Shown: positions 62,040-64,000 of the stretch, piece after piece
Position numbering within the stretch: the stretch's first letter is position 1
Layout: each line of letters opens with the position of its first letter
Assembly (NCBI GenBank): GCA_027620495.1
Contig: JAQCEA010000001.1
Location: forward strand, 124,001 to 188,000
DNA length: 64,000 nucleotides
From: Pseudomonadota bacterium
Lineage (GTDB): Bacteria; Pseudomonadota; Alphaproteobacteria; Puniceispirillales; Puniceispirillaceae
Reading direction: 5' to 3'
Made by a program: the position numbers and the translations under genes
The notes under the pieces: model-generated
Seen by the model: the letters and a program-made list of their open reading frames with translations, nothing else
The model's database searches: none
What the model was told of the DNA's origin: nothing

Positions 62040-62903
62040 ATGGCACCGTTTCACACCAGATTTGCGCCCAGCCCCACCGGGCCTTTGCATCGTGGGCATA
62101 TTTATGCCGCACAGGTTGCCCATCATTTTGCCAGATATAGTGGCGGCAAATTTACCCTGCGCATTGATGATATTGACCATACAAGATGCCGCGATCAATT
62201 TGTAAACGGCATTTATGATGATTTGCGCTGGCTTGGGCTGACATGGGACGGGTCGGTACCATTTCAAACCAAGCGGCTGGCGGCCTATCAGGCGGCGTTA
62301 AAAACATTGCAAAAGCTCGATCTTGTCTATCCTTGTTTTCTCAGCCGCAAAGAATTGGCAGATATTTTGACCGCGCCGCATGGCCATCCTGCCCCTGCCA
62401 GCATCCGCGATACAGATAAACTATTGCCACATAACGAACAGCAACGCCGCGCCGCTACTGGCACTGCGGCCGCTTGGCGCTTGCGGATGGATAAAGCACA
62501 ACAAAGCGCCGCCACGCGGCTTAGCTGGCATGATTACCTCACCGGGTCCCATCGCATCACCCCAGAAATTTTTGGCGATGCTGTGATTGCCCGCGGCGAT
62601 ATTGGCGTATCCTATCATTTGGCGGTGGTTGTGGATGATGCGCTTGATCACATATCACTGGTCACCCGCGGTATCGATCTAGCGCCCTCTACGCATCTGC
62701 ACAGATTGTTGCAGGCATTGCTGGGGTTGCCAGCACCTGACTATCTGCATCATGAACTGGTATGTGACGCGGCTGGCAAACGACTAGCCAAACGAGATGA
62801 TGCTGAAAGCATCGCACAATTGCGCGATAAGGGTTTAGATCAAAATGATCTGCTTGCCACACTGCCAGCCTTGCCAGCCTTGCCACGGTCAGCCTTGTCA
62901 TAA
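62040..62903 (+). CDS. gluQ: Glutamyl-Q tRNA(Asp) synthetase GluQRS
   Basis: Adds glutamate to queuosine in tRNA-Asp. 287 aa; the frame is open to 61911 but homologues begin at the HTRFAPSPTGPLHRGH segment, so ATG 62040 is used. HIGH-like HRGH is at 17-20 and the KMSKS-like KRLAKRDDAE near 250. The anticodon-binding domain is absent as expected. The zinc site seems lost: YPCFLSRKE keeps one Cys where the family has CxC, and I see no third or fourth ligand. Confidence 0.92.
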   Translation: MAPFHTRFAPSPTGPLHRGHIYAAQVAHHFARYSGGKFTLRIDDIDHTRCRDQFVNGIYDDLRWLGLTWDGSVPFQTKRLAAYQAALKTLQKLDLVYPCFLSRKELADILTAPHGHPAPASIRDTDKLLPHNEQQRRAATGTAAAWRLRMDKAQQSAATRLSWHDYLTGSHRITPEIFGDAVIARGDIGVSYHLAVVVDDALDHISLVTRGIDLAPSTHLHRLLQALLGLPAPDYLHHELVCDAAGKRLAKRDDAESIAQLRDKGLDQNDLLATLPALPALPRSALS

Positions 62904-62919
62904 TTTCCAATAAGGAAAT
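62903..62919 (+). terminator. Short stem-loop after gluQRS
   Basis: ATTTCC (62903-62908) pairs with GGAAAT (62914-62919) around a 5-nt loop, directly at the gluQRS stop. AT-rich and without a T-run, so weak evidence for termination. Confidence 0.25.
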
Positions 62920-62990
62920 ATATCAATATCCATCAAGCGCGCATGAACTATTATTTTCTAAAATTTTATAATTTTTGTTTATATCCGGGG

Positions 62991-63021
62991 TTGACTTAGA
63001 TTATTGCAAAGCTCATATAGA
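62991..63021 (+). promoter_or_regulatory. Candidate promoter of the sRNA
   Basis: TTGACT (62991-62996), then about 19 nt, then TATAGA (63016-63021; CATATA at 63014 with 17 nt is the alternative reading). The 50 bp upstream are strongly AT-rich (TTTTCTAAAATTTTATAAT), resembling an UP element. Transcription would start near 63027. Confidence 0.5.
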
Positions 63022-63026
63022 GTTTA

Positions 63027-63093
63027 CACCAAACGTTTGTTTGTGTGTTTCCTCCCTAGACTCGGTCGTGAGCATGCTCACGACCTTTTTTTT
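63027..63093 (+). ncRNA. Candidate trans-acting small RNA with CCUCCC loop
   Basis: A predicted transcript of about 65 nt runs from the promoter above to the strong terminator at 63064-63093. It starts with the palindrome CAAACGTTTG (63030-63039), then a single-stranded U/G-rich stretch carrying TTTCCTCCCTAG (63048-63059). CCUCCC is complementary to Shine-Dalgarno sequences and resembles the CCUCCUCCC loop motif of alphaproteobacterial 'cuckoo'/alpha-r sRNAs. No ORF fits. Neither the 5' end nor expression can be shown from sequence alone. Confidence 0.5.
63064..63093 (+). terminator. Strong rho-independent terminator
   Basis: GGTCGTGAGC (63064-63073) pairs perfectly with GCTCACGACC (63076-63085), followed by eight T. 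The most canonical intrinsic terminator I found in the window; it ends the candidate sRNA, not gluQRS, which stops 160 bp earlier. Confidence 0.9.
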
Positions 63094-63120
63094 GCCTTTC
63101 ATAAAACACGAAATGAGAAT

Positions 63121-63147
63121 TAATTATTTCTATATTGGAAATAATTA
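63121..63147. repeat. AT-rich perfect inverted repeat
   Basis: TAATTATTTC (63121-63130) and GAAATAATTA (63138-63147) are exact complements around a 7-nt centre. It lies 51 bp beyond the end of the minus-strand MFS gene and 28 bp after the sRNA terminator. It may be an operator or a hairpin at the MFS mRNA end; no T-run supports termination. Confidence 0.6.
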
Positions 63148-63197
63148 AACATGTTAGAATGGAAGATTGCTGCAATTTTTATCAAGACCGCGCCAAG

Positions 63198-64000
63198 TTA
63201 TGACGTGCGCAATGAAATATGCCGTTGATAAAACCCCAGCCAACCCAAACCGCAAGCCAAAATGGCGATCAGCACGCAACCAGCCAAAATAAGTACATCC
63301 CAGCCAAACTGGCTGTGTAAACCGCCAGCGGTCAAAGATGCCATGGCGACCAATGACGTTGTCGCCAGATCAGCCACACCCTGAACGCGGCCACGTTCTT
63401 CGGCTGTTGCCACGCTGGCAACCAATGTACTGCCGCCGATATAAAGGAAATTCCACCCTAGGCCGAGCAGAAACAAAGCCACAAAATAATGCGAGAATTG
63501 ATCGCCAGCCAAAGCGGTGATCATCGCCACGATATAGGCCAGCAGGCCAGCCAACAGAATTTTGATGATGCCGAATCGTTGGATCAAATTTCCAGTAAAA
63601 AATGACGGCGCAAACATCGCCACCACATGCCATTGGATGATCGTTGCATTGGCCGATGTGCCAAGCTGTGCCACATTTACCACCTGCAATGGCGTTGCTG
63701 TCATCAAATAGCTCATCAAGGCATATCCGATAGCCGCGCAGATCATACCCACAACAAATACCGGGTTGCGGATAAATATACCGATGGGCCGCCCGCCTGT
63801 TCGGGTAAGGGTGGGTTTTGGAATTTTCACCCCGGCTAATGCCAGCAGCGAAATGAGCTGCACCGCAGATACCGAGAAATAACAGCCGGCATAGAGGTAA
63901 TCCGGCACCCACTCAACCATATTGCGGGCGATTTCCGGACCAAATAACGCCGCCATCAGCCCACCCGCCAAAACATAGGATATCGCCTTTGGCCGTTCTT
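63198..64000 (-). CDS. Major facilitator superfamily transporter, C-terminal part (truncated by window edge)
   Basis: The frame is open to the window end; the apparent start at 63971 is only a TTG inside the protein, and upstream codons (ending ERPKAISYVLAGG) continue the family sequence. About 267 residues covering roughly seven helices are visible: a helix with AGGLMAALFGPEIARN, a cytosolic loop with TGGRPIGIFIRNPVF and a second half ending LGFYQRH. The GRPKA...GGLxAAxxGP pattern is common in a group of uncharacterised proteobacterial MFS proteins. Substrate unknown. Confidence 0.85.
   Translation of the reverse strand, partial: ERPKAISYVLAGGLMAALFGPEIARNMVEWVPDYLYAGCYFSVSAVQLISLLALAGVKIPKPTLTRTGGRPIGIFIRNPVFVVGMICAAIGYALMSYLMTATPLQVVNVAQLGTSANATIIQWHVVAMFAPSFFTGNLIQRFGIIKILLAGLLAYIVAMITALAGDQFSHYFVALFLLGLGWNFLYIGGSTLVASVATAEERGRVQGVADLATTSLVAMASLTAGGLHSQFGWDVLILAGCVLIAILACGLGWLGFYQRHISLRTS

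Overview
The window looks like ordinary chromosome from a marine-type alphaproteobacterium. SAR116-like or Rhodospirillales-like is my best guess; that is inference from gene content and order, not from a phylogenetic marker. Supporting signs are an F0 ATP synthase cluster separated from F1 with paired b' and b subunits, a complete aa3-type cta operon with CtaG and SURF1, heparinase-like plus purH synteny, the ispH-thrB-rnhA trio, ribF-ileS-lspA-DUF3035, plant-type GshA and Coq7. Coding density is very high, with many 1-4 bp stop/start overlaps. I see no transposase, integrase, phage gene, CRISPR array or rRNA operon.

Layout. 1-10.2 kb: 3' end of a heparinase II/III-like gene, chrA, purH, mutY (-), DUF721/DciA-like, a Tat-exported DsbA-like protein and smc. 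10.2-13.2 kb: atpI-B-E-F'-F behind a good -35/-10 promoter. 13.2-16.2 kb: a lipoprotein (-), then ispH-thrB-rnhA. 16.2-19.6 kb: peroxiredoxin and a DsbD/ScsB-like reductant transporter (-), yqgE (+). 19.6-28.1 kb: one long minus-strand run, ctaC-D-B-small ORF-G-E, a strong stem-loop, then surf1-thrC-M16 peptidase. 28.4-38.3 kb: tldD, MFS, gshA, rsmE, ubiA, a GGCT-like unknown, argC, tldE/pmbA and a Cys phosphatase. 38.2-45.4 kb: lipid A/Kdo genes (msbA, GT9, DUF374 acyltransferase, waaA, lpxK, lpxL-like). 45.4-56.9 kb: xseA/purD, tadA/rluB-rsmD, mutL, DUF3035-lspA-ileS-ribF. 57.1-64 kb: mscS-chaC, tRNA-Leu(CAA), DedA/YqaA-like, dsbB, coq7, HNH, esterase, gluQRS, a candidate sRNA with its own promoter and terminator, and an MFS gene running off the end.

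How genes work together. Respiration is the main theme: proton-translocating F0 subunits, cytochrome oxidase with heme O synthesis and copper insertion, and two ubiquinone steps (UbiA, Coq7). Envelope thiol redox (DsbA-like, DsbD-like, DsbB) and glutathione (GshA synthesis, ChaC breakdown) form a second theme. Lipid A/Kdo assembly and export form a third. Most remaining genes are translation, DNA repair and amino acid or purine enzymes.

I found no obvious new multi-gene system. The items most worth following up are the candidate CCUCCC-containing sRNA at about 63.03-63.09 kb, the 47-aa ORF wedged between ctaB and ctaG, a 55-aa membrane ORF at 5.9-6.1 kb, the GGCT-like gene overlapping argC, and the 14-bp stem-loop between ctaE and surf1.
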